The position numbers and the translations under genes were made by a program. A stretch of 18,817 nt of DNA. Origin: Chitinilyticum litopenaei DSM 21440. GTDB taxonomy: Bacteria > Pseudomonadota > Gammaproteobacteria > Burkholderiales > Chitinibacteraceae. The stretch lies in the NCBI RefSeq assembly GCF_000428145.1, contig NZ_ATZJ01000057.1, positions 1-18,817 of the forward strand. The letters are read 5' to 3'. Every line of letters starts with the position of its first letter. Within the stretch, counting starts at the first letter, position 1. Positions 1 to 7,963 of this stretch are shown here, piece by piece. The notes under the pieces were generated by a model that had not been told where the DNA came from, did not search any database, and saw only the letters and a program-made list of their open reading frames with translations.

Positions 1-255
1 GAAGCTGCGCTGGGCTTTGCCATGCTGGCCTACAACCTGATGAGCCTGTTTCGGCAGGCCGTGCTGCGCTCCCGGGTTCAGCACACGCTGTCGACGCTGC
101 ATGGGCTGGTGCTGGCGATTGGCGGCGCGTGGGGTCAGGGCAGCAAGCAGAACCACCTGATGCTATCGATTCCCCGCCGCAAACGCGCCTGGTTCTCCGG
201 ACTTTGGGCCAATGCTTCGGCTCCGCCGGTTGTCCAAGGACTGCGAAGTGGCTAA
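1..255 (+). CDS. DDE transposase, C-terminal fragment (IS1380-like)
   Basis: The reading frame is open from the first base of the window and stops at 255, so only about the last 84 residues of a longer protein are present; the true start lies to the left. The segment AMLAYNLMSLFRQAVL followed by QHTLSTL and the basic RRKRAWFSGLW tail is the pattern I know from the C-terminus of IS1380/DDE group 1 transposases, which catalyse cut-and-paste movement of an insertion sequence. The catalytic acidic residues would lie upstream and cannot be checked. I could not identify the terminal inverted repeat, because the other end is outside the window. The element lies tail-to-tail with mltG, with 162 bp between the stop codons. 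I am fairly sure it is a transposase and less sure of the family. Confidence 0.75.
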   Translation, partial: EAALGFAMLAYNLMSLFRQAVLRSRVQHTLSTLHGLVLAIGGAWGQGSKQNHLMLSIPRRKRAWFSGLWANASAPPVVQGLRSG

Positions 256-337
256 TGGACAATCTGGGTTCAACGAAGCAGGGACAGCTAAAGCATGGCG
301 AACCGGGCCCACTCATGAAAGCAGATGCTGACTGCGG

Positions 338-367
338 TTTTCTCTGCGCCTCTATGTCTCTATGGTG
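338..367. repeat. Single arm of a dispersed CACAGAGACACAGAG-type repeat
   Basis: This stretch reads, on the minus strand, as a diverged form of ACCACAGAGACACAGAGG and matches the arms of the inverted repeat at 9665-9751. Only one arm is present here; the expected partner is absent, and the sequence to the left belongs to the transposase region, so the element may have been cut by that insertion. From memory, this type of low-complexity inverted repeat occurs between genes in many proteobacterial genomes; I cannot search to confirm. Confidence 0.5.
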
Positions 368-417
368 GATGCGGTGTTAGCGCACGTTTCTTCCAGTCAT
401 AACGGGGCAAGGCCAGG

Positions 418-1476
418 TCAGCGGTTCAGGATGTACTTGCGCACCGCCGCATTGTGCTCGTCAAGCGTATTGGAAAACTGCGAGCTGCCATCGCCGCGCG
501 CGACAAAGTAGAACGCCTTCGTCTGTGCCGGCTCCGTGGCAGCGGCCAGTGCCGCGTCGCCAACCATGGCAATCGGTGTCGGCGGCAGGCCGGCGCGGGT
601 GTAGGTGTTCCACGGTGTATCAGTCTGCAGGTGGATCTTCTTCAGGTCACCGTCAAACGCTTCGCCGACGCCATAAATCACGCTGGGGTCAGTCTGCAGG
701 CGCATGCCCGTCTTCAGCCGGTTGATAAAGACGCCGGCGATCAGCGGCCGGTCCTCGGCCTTGCCGGTTTCCTTCTCGATCAGCGAGGCCAGAATCAGCG
801 CTTCCTGCGGATTTTTCAGCGGCAGGCCCGGCACGCGCGCCGCCCAGGCGGCATCCAGCCGCTCCTGCAGCAGCGCGTGTGCGCGGCGCAGCAATTCGAG
901 TGTCGAGCTGCCCTTGTCAACCTGATAGGTATCGGGGAAGAACTGCCCTTCCAGGCTGGGCGCATCGATATTCAGCGCCCTGGCAATGTCGGCATCGCTC
1001 ATGCCGCGAATGTCGGACTTGAGTTGCGCATTGCCTTCCAGCTGGCGCCGGATGTCGCGCCAGTGGCGCCCCTCGATGATGGCCACGCGCACCATGCTGG
1101 TGTCGCCCTTGCCGATTTTCTCCAGCAGCTCCAAGGGGCTTGGCGCCAGCGACAGGTGATAGCTGCCGGCCTTGAGGCTGCCCGCCTGGCCGGTGATGCG
1201 CGCGAGCAGGATGAAGAGATCCGGCGAATCGATCACCTGCTGCTCCTGCAGCTGGCCGGCGACCTGCTTCAGCGTTCCCGGCTTCAGCACGAAGTCTTTG
1301 GGTACGGCAATCATCAGCGGCTTGTTCGCCCAGGCATAAAACGCCGCGCTGCCGCCAACCACGGCCAGCAGCAGGAGCACCAGCACGATGGCCATCAGCC
1401 GGCTCAGGGGGTGAACTCGCCGCCCTACCACAACAGACTTGCTCTTGCTTGATGCGGAAGATTTCCGGCTGGCCAT
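418..1476 (-). CDS. mltG: Endolytic murein transglycosylase MltG (YceG family)
   Basis: MltG is an inner-membrane enzyme that cleaves nascent peptidoglycan glycan strands in the periplasm and is thought to set strand length. The 352-residue product starts with a short basic cytoplasmic tail, a single membrane segment at about residues 28-49 and then the periplasmic YceG/MltG domain. The catalytic-glutamate motif ASLIEKETG is present (the glutamate is about residue 234 from this start), as is the family signature LQTDPSVIYG and a C-terminal HNAAVRKYI. An in-frame ATG at 1536 would add 20 residues, but it has no Shine-Dalgarno sequence and lies upstream of a TATACT -10-like hexamer at 1510-1515 (-); the ATG at 1476 has GAGG 11 bases ahead. 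In many proteobacteria tmk and holB follow; here a transposase fragment lies there instead. Confidence 0.95.
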   Translation of the reverse strand: MASRKSSASSKSKSVVVGRRVHPLSRLMAIVLVLLLLAVVGGSAAFYAWANKPLMIAVPKDFVLKPGTLKQVAGQLQEQQVIDSPDLFILLARITGQAGSLKAGSYHLSLAPSPLELLEKIGKGDTSMVRVAIIEGRHWRDIRRQLEGNAQLKSDIRGMSDADIARALNIDAPSLEGQFFPDTYQVDKGSSTLELLRRAHALLQERLDAAWAARVPGLPLKNPQEALILASLIEKETGKAEDRPLIAGVFINRLKTGMRLQTDPSVIYGVGEAFDGDLKKIHLQTDTPWNTYTRAGLPPTPIAMVGDAALAAATEPAQTKAFYFVARGDGSSQFSNTLDEHNAAVRKYILNR

Positions 1477-1509
1477 GCTTTGCAAAACCTCGAATCTGAA
1501 CAGCCGCAC

Positions 1510-1515
1510 AGTATA
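1510..1515 (-). promoter_or_regulatory. Possible -10 element of mltG
   Basis: The minus strand reads TATACT, about 34 bases before the preferred mltG ATG. A matching -35 is weak (GAATGA at the expected spacing), so this is only suggestive. It would mean that mltG has its own promoter in the gap behind the WYL regulator gene. Confidence 0.3.
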
Positions 1516-1631
1516 GCCGCCTGCCTTCTTGATCATTCGGCTGTGAAGAAAAATATCTGCGCAGGCACTGATCGTTTTCAGGATGCACGCCAGCCCCGAC
1601 GATGGATCAATTCAACAGTAAGCAGGTGCAA

Positions 1632-2666
1632 TCAAGGCGCCGCCTCAAGCCCCGTTCCGGCTTGCCGGTAATTACCCATCATCGCCTGCAGCGTAACAAG
1701 CAGCCGCTCTCGCAGGGACACTGGTTCAAGCACCGTCACATTCTCGCCCATCGCCAGCAGCCACCAGAACAAGCGGGAATCATCGCTGACCGTTGCCGTG
1801 AGCAGCTGCGCACCCGCCCCATCCTCCCGGATCACCATATCATCCGACAGTGGCTGATCGATCAAATGCTGACTGGCATAGGTTTCAATCCGCAGCTTCA
1901 GCACAATCGGCTCGCCATGCACATAGCGGAAAGCCCCGCCAGCAAGGTAATCCTTCAAATCAAACTCGCGCGGGTAGCTGAACGGCTCATCCAGCTCATC
2001 CACCGTAATAAAGCGATCAATGCGCAGATGGCAGTCATTGTCATAACCATCGTAGCGCGCAATCAGATAGTAAATGCTGTCCACCTCGGCGATGCCCAGC
2101 GGCATCAGGCGTTTGGCTTCTTGCACTGCCTGATCGCGTTTTTTATAGCAGGCCAGCAACCAGTGCTCATCAAGCAGTGCACTGATGATGGTCTGCATCA
2201 GCGCAGGCTCGATGACTGGTGGCGGCAATAGCGCCTGTGCGGACTGCACCTTTTGAAACCAGGAGCGCTCCCGCTGCAAATCAGGCCGCCCCAGCGTTTT
2301 TTCCGCTTCAAGCATGGCAGGCTGCAAGCTTTGATACAGGCTGGCTGGCAACCAGTGGCGTAGACGCTGGTTAACCAGTACGTGCAAGAAAGCCTCATGA
2401 CTGCTCATAGGCTGGCTGCGCTGCACTCCTCGCACACGCCACCAGCGCCGCCCACCACCCTGCTCATCGCACACCACCAGCGCTTGCGCCAGCAGCTCCT
2501 CCAAATCGCGCTGGATAGTCTTGTAGCTGACCGGAATGTCCTGCTGCGCTACCCACGCCTTCAAGCGAGCCGGGCTGCAACCGGGATCGCCCCCGTCCTT
2601 GACCGGCAGAAAATCCAGCAGCGCTTGCTGGCGCGCCACGATATCGACCGTACGGTTCATTGGCAT
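1632..2666 (-). CDS. WYL-domain transcriptional regulator
   Basis: The 344-residue product has the usual order of the family: an N-terminal winged helix-turn-helix (about residues 10-85, with YKTIQRDLEELLA as the recognition-helix region), a WYL domain in the middle (about 165-245, with YKKRDQ, RLMPLGI, SIYYLIARYDG and LRIDRF) and a C-terminal WCX-like extension. WYL domains sense nucleic-acid or nucleotide ligands and control DNA-damage and anti-phage genes in several known systems (BrxR, CapW, DriD); the ligand of this one is unknown. The start at 2666 is backed by GGAG seven bases upstream. It lies 50 bp behind the UDG-like gene on the same strand, so the two are probably co-transcribed, and it may control the divergent AAA+ gene as well. 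Confidence 0.9.
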   Translation of the reverse strand: MPMNRTVDIVARQQALLDFLPVKDGGDPGCSPARLKAWVAQQDIPVSYKTIQRDLEELLAQALVVCDEQGGGRRWWRVRGVQRSQPMSSHEAFLHVLVNQRLRHWLPASLYQSLQPAMLEAEKTLGRPDLQRERSWFQKVQSAQALLPPPVIEPALMQTIISALLDEHWLLACYKKRDQAVQEAKRLMPLGIAEVDSIYYLIARYDGYDNDCHLRIDRFITVDELDEPFSYPREFDLKDYLAGGAFRYVHGEPIVLKLRIETYASQHLIDQPLSDDMVIREDGAGAQLLTATVSDDSRLFWWLLAMGENVTVLEPVSLRERLLVTLQAMMGNYRQAGTGLEAAP

Positions 2667-2716
2667 GGGTTTACTCCGGTCAGCGGCCTATTTCACCATT
2701 CCGAGCGGCAACACCC

Positions 2717-3346
2717 TCAGGCGAAAGAGAGCTCATTCGGTCCAGAAAGTAAGCTTTGAACAACCTTCTGTCCTTGCTGATAGTCGAAATAGGAGCTGGA
2801 CGGGTGGTAAATCCAGCCCGCAGATACCGAGCCATCCTCGCCCGCCCGATAAAGCCTGATTTCCTGCAACGGATCACCAGAAGATGCGGCACGGTCATTT
2901 TCTCGCGAAATGCTCGCCCCTGCCGGCATGTTCTGCCACAAGGTTTTGCCAAGCACCAGCATATGTGTTGGCGCAAGTTGCTTGATTACTTCGTGGAATG
3001 CTTCGGCGGAATCCTGCCAACTTTCGGCATCCGGGCGCATACGCGCAGAACTCCCGACAATGCGCTGAATGTAATTGTAGAAAGCCACTTCCTGCCAAAA
3101 CTGCTGGCAAGCTTGTATGGAAAGCCCTCTACCGCCAAGAGTGCGTGCAACCACAGTCCAGAAGCGATGTTGAACAGACCCATTGACGTAGTTTTCCGTC
3201 ACTTCCTGGGTGAAGTCGCAAGCTGCATCCAGATTGCCATAATGGGATTCGCCCAGAATCAGCCAACGCACCTCTTTCGTGCCATATGCCTCCCCTATCC
3301 ATGGGTGGAAACGGACTTGGCTCGACCAATGAATATCCATAGCCAT
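2717..3346 (-). CDS. Uracil-DNA-glycosylase-fold-like protein of unknown function
   Basis: This is a 209-residue soluble protein that I do not recognise as a named gene. It contains, in the right order, the landmarks of the UDG superfamily: WLILGESHYG after a predicted strand (residues 28-37, the place of the GEAPG/GQDPY motif), FYNY at 89-92, MLVLGKTLW at 129-137 (central strand and helix) and IYHPSSS near the end (179-185, the HPS motif). The usual catalytic Asp/Asn of motif 1 is not obvious, so it could be a non-catalytic or altered member. GTG at 3364 is possible, but ATG at 3346 has GAGGA with an 8-base spacer and is preferred. The gene is first in a likely operon with the WYL regulator and is divergent from the tandem AAA+ gene. 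The fold assignment is motif-based inference. Confidence 0.6.
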   Translation of the reverse strand: MAMDIHWSSQVRFHPWIGEAYGTKEVRWLILGESHYGNLDAACDFTQEVTENYVNGSVQHRFWTVVARTLGGRGLSIQACQQFWQEVAFYNYIQRIVGSSARMRPDAESWQDSAEAFHEVIKQLAPTHMLVLGKTLWQNMPAGASISRENDRAASSGDPLQEIRLYRAGEDGSVSAGWIYHPSSSYFDYQQGQKVVQSLLSGPNELSFA

Positions 3347-3471
3347 CAAAACATCCTCGCGCACAGATTAAAAGTCAGAAATTCACCAAAAACCCCCAAT
3401 AAACCTTACAGAAGCCAACGCAAAAACACAAGCAACCATCCGCATGACACCCACGGCCCGCCCGCAAAAAA

Positions 3472-3484
3472 GACATTAAATGTC
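3472..3484. promoter_or_regulatory. Inverted repeat in the divergent promoter region, possible operator
   Basis: GACAT-TAA-ATGTC is a 5+3+5 inverted repeat in the 186 bp between the divergent UDG-like and AAA+ starts, 49 bp before the AAA+ ATG. It is followed by two TCCATCA copies 12 bp apart (3483-3489 and 3495-3501). The location suits an operator for the WYL regulator encoded two genes away, but no binding data exist here. Confidence 0.3.
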
Positions 3485-3532
3485 CATCAATACCTCCATC
3501 ATTACACCGACATGCACTTTGGAGGGGTTGCC

Positions 3533-5623
3533 ATGCTTCACTTGCTTGATGACGAAATCGCTTCGGCCGGCCCAGTCCTGCCATTGCTGCGTCTGTGGGC
3601 TTTGCGGATGCTGGTTTTGCTGGATGGCCATCAGATGTTTCTCGGACAAGACAGCGTGCGTCAGACTCGGCTTGCGTCCAGAATCGGCTTTGATTACCCA
3701 TCCGGGCCAAGCGATGAGATTGCCTATACCCGCCACGAGGCACTCAAGGCACTGCGGCAATATCATGCCGAAGCCGAAGCCGAGCATCTGACCTGTCTTC
3801 ATGCCTGGCCCGTAACACTGGACACAAACCTGACCATGCTGGCGGAACTGGCAGGCCTCACCCATGCCGAACGATTAATCTTGGGCTTTACCATTTGTCT
3901 GCATACCGAAGAAGTGCTTGACGAGGCGGGCGACTGCCTGGGTTCGCTCAATAGCAGCAAGCTGATCCCTGTGCTGGCCGATACGCTGGGCTTGCCAACC
4001 AAATCCGTCGCCGCCGCGTTGCGCCAGGATGGCAAACTGGCGCGTACCGGGTTGGTCAGCATTGACCACAACAGCTGCACGATGCTGCGCGGAAAACTGG
4101 ATTTGCTGTCCAGAGCCTTTGCCGATCAAGCACTCACCCCGGATGTGCAATTGGTTGATCTCTTGCGGGGCATGGTCAATTCGTCGCCCACCCCCGTACT
4201 GACGCTGGCCGATTATCCGTTTCTGGATAAAGAATTGTCCCTGCTGCTTCCCTATCTGCGGCAGGTTCTTGCTCAAGGACGCCCGGGAGCAAACATCTTT
4301 CTGCACGGTTGCCCAGGCACCGGAAAAAGCGAACTGGTGCGCGCAATCGCGAATCACCTGAACGCAGCGCTCTACGAAATAAGCTGCGACAACGACGAAG
4401 GCGACCCGGTCGATGCCGAATCTCGTTTGCGCGCCTATCGTTGTGCGCAGGGATTTTTTGGTCGGCATGCGCTGCTGCTGTTTGATGAGGTTGAAGATGT
4501 GTTCAATGACCGGAAGCAGGAAAAAAGTACCGCACAAACCCGCAAGGCGTGGATGAACCGGATGCTGGAATCCAACCGCATTCCCACCTTCTGGGTATCA
4601 AACAGCATTCATGGCCTTGATCCGGCATTTTTGCGCCGTTTCGACCTGATTATCGAGCTGGATGCGCCACCGAAAGCGTACCGCCGTGAGTTGATTAGCC
4701 GCCAAGCAGGACAATGGCTGGATGCCGACGCCATTGGCCGGCTGGCCGAATCCGCCGATCTCAGCCCGGCAATTCTGCAGCGCTGCACTTCGGTCGTAGC
4801 GAGCATTGCCAATGAGGAGGATGCCATGCCTGCGGCGCAGGCACTGGAAATGCTGGTGCACAACACGCTGAAGGCACAGCGCTGTGTGCCACCATCACTA
4901 CCCGGCAAGAAAGTCACGCCACCGGTTTACGATCCGCGCTTTATCTGCGCCGATGCAGATCTGGCTGCGCTGGCCGAGCAGCTGCAAGTCCGCCCCGCAG
5001 CGCGCCTGTGCCTGTACGGGCCGCCCGGCACTGGCAAAACGGCCTTTGGCCGCTGGCTGGCCAGCGAACTGGATCGCCCACTGCTGGTCAAGCGTGGATC
5101 CGATCTGCTGTCGAAATGGCTCGGCGGCACCGAGCAGCTGATTGCCGAGGCCTTCCGCGAGGCCGAAGAAAACAATGCCGTGCTGCTGATCGATGAGGTG
5201 GACAGTTTTCTGCAAGACCGTCGCCGCGCGCAGCACAGCTGGGAGGTCACCCAGGTCAACGAATTGCTGACACAGCTGGAGAGTTATGAAGGCCTACTGA
5301 TTGCCTCAACCAATCTGATGGACGATCTGGATACCGCCGCCATGCGACGCTTTGATCTGAAGGTACGCTTTGACTACCTGCAACATCTGCAAGCGGCGGA
5401 GCTGCTGCGGCGCTACTGCGTTACACTTGGGCTGGACTCTCCGGGCGAAGCCGAACTACGGCAGTTGGCACGATTGCGCACGCTGACGCCGGGCGATTTT
5501 GCCGTCGCATTCCGCCAATCCCGTTTCGCCCCGCTGGCCAGCTCTGCCGGCTTGCTGGCGGCGCTGGAACGCGAATGCCGCCACAAGGAAACCCAGCCCA
5601 GGGGGATCGGCTTTATTGAATAA
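3533..5623 (+). CDS. Tandem AAA+ ATPase (two ATPase modules)
   Basis: The 696-residue protein has an N-terminal helical region of about 240 residues with no motif I know, then two AAA+ modules. Module 1 has Walker A GCPGTGKS (259-266), Walker B LLLFDE (314-319), a sensor-1 Asn at about 357 and LRRFD (367-371). Module 2 has Walker A GPPGTGKT (496-503), Walker B VLLIDE (550-555), a sensor-1 Asn at about 594 and MRRFD (604-608). Both sites look competent, as in Cdc48-type double-ring remodelling ATPases, though these modules are diverged. The open frame continues upstream to 2756, but that part is antisense to the UDG-like gene; ATG 3533 has GGAGG with a 7-base spacer and is chosen over ATG 3512. 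It probably unfolds or remodels a partner. Divergence from the UDG-like/WYL pair suggests a joint function; the substrate is unknown. Confidence 0.9.
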   Translation: MLHLLDDEIASAGPVLPLLRLWALRMLVLLDGHQMFLGQDSVRQTRLASRIGFDYPSGPSDEIAYTRHEALKALRQYHAEAEAEHLTCLHAWPVTLDTNLTMLAELAGLTHAERLILGFTICLHTEEVLDEAGDCLGSLNSSKLIPVLADTLGLPTKSVAAALRQDGKLARTGLVSIDHNSCTMLRGKLDLLSRAFADQALTPDVQLVDLLRGMVNSSPTPVLTLADYPFLDKELSLLLPYLRQVLAQGRPGANIFLHGCPGTGKSELVRAIANHLNAALYEISCDNDEGDPVDAESRLRAYRCAQGFFGRHALLLFDEVEDVFNDRKQEKSTAQTRKAWMNRMLESNRIPTFWVSNSIHGLDPAFLRRFDLIIELDAPPKAYRRELISRQAGQWLDADAIGRLAESADLSPAILQRCTSVVASIANEEDAMPAAQALEMLVHNTLKAQRCVPPSLPGKKVTPPVYDPRFICADADLAALAEQLQVRPAARLCLYGPPGTGKTAFGRWLASELDRPLLVKRGSDLLSKWLGGTEQLIAEAFREAEENNAVLLIDEVDSFLQDRRRAQHSWEVTQVNELLTQLESYEGLLIASTNLMDDLDTAAMRRFDLKVRFDYLQHLQAAELLRRYCVTLGLDSPGEAELRQLARLRTLTPGDFAVAFRQSRFAPLASSAGLLAALERECRHKETQPRGIGFIE

Positions 5624-5744
5624 CTTCGCAATGTATACAACCAAAGGCCTTGATAAATAAGGCCAACAGCAATGTACCCAGCGATTTCACAATCACCAAA
5701 TTCAACAATCAAGGCTGCAGACCGCTGCCAGGCTGTCCGGAAAT

Positions 5745-5774
5745 GGGTCGGAACGGGCTACGCCTTTCCGACCC
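5745..5774. terminator. Hairpin between convergent AAA+ and helicase genes
   Basis: GGGTCGGAA (5745-5753) pairs perfectly with TTCCGACCC (5766-5774) over a 12-base loop, in the gap between two genes that converge. There is no T-tract on either side. A weaker GGCCTT/AAGGCC hairpin lies at 5646-5664. A bidirectional terminator role is inferred from position. Confidence 0.45.
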
Positions 5775-5795
5775 AACACCCCGTCGATGCCAGCG

Positions 5796-7736
5796 TCACT
5801 GCTGCTTTAACTGCTGGCGTTTGATCTCGAAGAAGCGTTTGACGTTGTCCAGCTCGCGCGTGCGGTACATGCGCGGCAGACTGTGCAGGATGGTCTTGCC
5901 GTAGGGCTTATCGACCAGGCGATTGTCGGCAATCATCAGGATGCCGGTATCGAATTCGTCACGGATCAACCGCCCCGCGCCCTGCTTGAGCGTGATCGTG
6001 GCGTGCGGCAGCTGCAGGTCCATGAAGGCGCTGCGCCCGCTGGCGTTCACCTTATCGATGCGTGCGGAGAGCACCGGGTCGCCCGGGCTGGCAAAGGGCA
6101 GCTTGTCGATGACGACCAGCGACAATTGCTCGCCCTTCACGTCGATGCCTTCCCAGAAGGTCTGGCTGGCAACCAGAATAGCGTTCGGCGAGCGGCGGAA
6201 GTTGTCCAGCAATTCGGTACGCGAGCCGGTGCCCTGCAGCAGCAGCGGCCAATCCAGCCCGGCTTCCTTCAGTTTTTCGCCGATGATCTCGTGCGCCTCG
6301 CGCATGGCGCGCAAGGAGGTAAACAGCAGAAAGGCGTGGCCTTGCGTCGTTTGCAGCAAGGGCCAGGCACGATCCATCACCTTTTGCGTAAAGCCCGGCG
6401 AATTGGGCTCGGGCATGTCGCGCGGCACGTACAGCACCGCCTGCTGCTTGTAATCGAAGGGGCTGTCCCAGCATTCCTCGCGCGCGTCCCACAGGCCCAG
6501 CTCGTGCTTGAAATGCTCGAACTTGCCGTTCACCGCCAGCGTGGCAGACGCAAAAATCCACGCACGCGGGTTGAAACGGATCTGCTTGCTGAACAATTCG
6601 GCGATGTTCAGCGGCGTGGCGTGCAGCATGAAGCCGTGGGTGGATACATCAATCCAGTGCACATAATCGTCACGGTCGGATTTCTGCCAGTTGCGGATCA
6701 GCTGCAGTTGCTCGAACGCGCGTTCCTGGCATTTCTGCAAGCTTTCCGCACGCTCGGCCTGTTTCGCGAGCAGCTCATGCAGCGTCTCCAGCTTGCCCAG
6801 CACCTCGTCCAGCCCCGCCGCAAAGCCCTCGACCTGATCAAGCTGGTGCTGCGGCAGGCGGTTGCTTTCCTTGAAAACGAGGCGCAGATCGCGCACGGCC
6901 TTTTCCAGATCTTCAGAAGCACTGGGCAGCGCGACAAAATCCTTGGCAACGACAATCGCCTCGGCACGCGCATCGCGCGCCAGCTCGACGATCTGGCCGG
7001 AGCCGAGCGACTCGCCGAAAAACAGGCTGGCGATTTCCGGCAGCTGGTGCGCCTCGTCGAAAATGATGGTGTTGCACGCCGGCAGCAGTTCGCCGGCGCC
7101 CTCGTCCTTCAGCCAGACGTCGGCGAAAAACAGATGGTGGTTCACCACCACCACGTCGGCTTCCTGCGCTTCCTTGCGCGCCTTCAGCACGAAGCATTCG
7201 CCGTGGTTGGGACAATCCTGCCCAAGGCAATTGTCGCGTGTGCTGGTGACCTGCATCCAGATCGTCGACGTTTCATCGACACCGGGGCAGCCGGCCTTGT
7301 CGCCGCTGGTGGAAATCTTGGCGTAGCGCTTGATCTTCTGCAGGTCGACCGCGTCTTCGCGGCGCAGGAAACGCCCTTCGGTTTCCGCGCGCGCCAGATG
7401 GTAGTGGCAGATGTAGTTGCTGCGCCCCTTGAGCAGCGCAATCGTCACCGGCACGCGCAGCAAGTCGCGCACCGCCGGCAGGTCGCGGGCAAACAGCTGA
7501 TCCTGCAGGGTTTTCGTGCCGGTCGAGACGATCACCTTGTCGCCCGACATCAGCGCGGGCACCAGATAGGCAAAGGTCTTGCCGGTGCCGGTGCCGGCCT
7601 CGGCGATCAGCTGGCCGCGCTCAGAAATCGTTTCCGCCACGGCCTTGGCCATTTCCAGCTGCGGTGTGCGCAGCTTGTAGCCGGGAAAGGCATCGGCAAA
7701 GGGGCCGTTGTCGGCAAAAATCTCGTCCAGCGTCAT
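5796..7736 (-). CDS. XPD-family ATP-dependent DNA helicase, YoaA/DinG type
   Basis: This is a superfamily 2, 5'-3' iron-sulphur DNA helicase of the XPD/DinG group, acting in replication-linked DNA repair. The 646-residue product has Walker A AEAGTGTGKT (45-54), four cysteines in the expected Fe-S pattern (C110 in NYICHYHL, then C170, C175 and C181 in DNCLGQDCPNHGECF), VVVNHHLFFAD, the DEAH box (227-230), SATL (397-400) and the C-terminal QGAGRLIR motif VI (585-592). Length and motif spacing follow E. coli YoaA (636 residues) more closely than the longer E. coli DinG; beta-proteobacterial copies are often labelled dinG. The open frame extends to 7841, but the ATG at 7736 begins the conserved region and has AGGTG upstream. 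It is convergent with the AAA+ gene. Confidence 0.95.
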   Translation of the reverse strand: MTLDEIFADNGPFADAFPGYKLRTPQLEMAKAVAETISERGQLIAEAGTGTGKTFAYLVPALMSGDKVIVSTGTKTLQDQLFARDLPAVRDLLRVPVTIALLKGRSNYICHYHLARAETEGRFLRREDAVDLQKIKRYAKISTSGDKAGCPGVDETSTIWMQVTSTRDNCLGQDCPNHGECFVLKARKEAQEADVVVVNHHLFFADVWLKDEGAGELLPACNTIIFDEAHQLPEIASLFFGESLGSGQIVELARDARAEAIVVAKDFVALPSASEDLEKAVRDLRLVFKESNRLPQHQLDQVEGFAAGLDEVLGKLETLHELLAKQAERAESLQKCQERAFEQLQLIRNWQKSDRDDYVHWIDVSTHGFMLHATPLNIAELFSKQIRFNPRAWIFASATLAVNGKFEHFKHELGLWDAREECWDSPFDYKQQAVLYVPRDMPEPNSPGFTQKVMDRAWPLLQTTQGHAFLLFTSLRAMREAHEIIGEKLKEAGLDWPLLLQGTGSRTELLDNFRRSPNAILVASQTFWEGIDVKGEQLSLVVIDKLPFASPGDPVLSARIDKVNASGRSAFMDLQLPHATITLKQGAGRLIRDEFDTGILMIADNRLVDKPYGKTILHSLPRMYRTRELDNVKRFFEIKRQQLKQQ

Positions 7737-7963
7737 GAGGGGCACCTGAAAATCAGCCGCGATTGTAGCAAGCCGGCTCTGAAAAAGCCGCGCAGCAACG
7801 CGTGCCCAGGCGCACACCAGCCCAGCCACAACAAACCCCAAGCTGTATAGGCCGAAAGCCCAATCCCTACATTGGCTACGGACTTATACCCAGGCAATCA
7901 ATCTGCTTGAGCGGCGTCCAGCCCCGAAGGCCTGCACGCACAATACTGACGAAAAAAGAAAGC

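Noticed and set aside
2756..3532. N-terminal extension of the AAA+ frame to 955 residues
   Set aside because: The extension is antisense to the UDG-like gene, has no domain, and the ATG at 3533 has an ideal Shine-Dalgarno sequence.
5883..7850. 655-residue open frame on + opposite the helicase
   Set aside because: Shadow of the GC-rich helicase gene; its translation is low-complexity without domains, while the minus strand has all helicase motifs.
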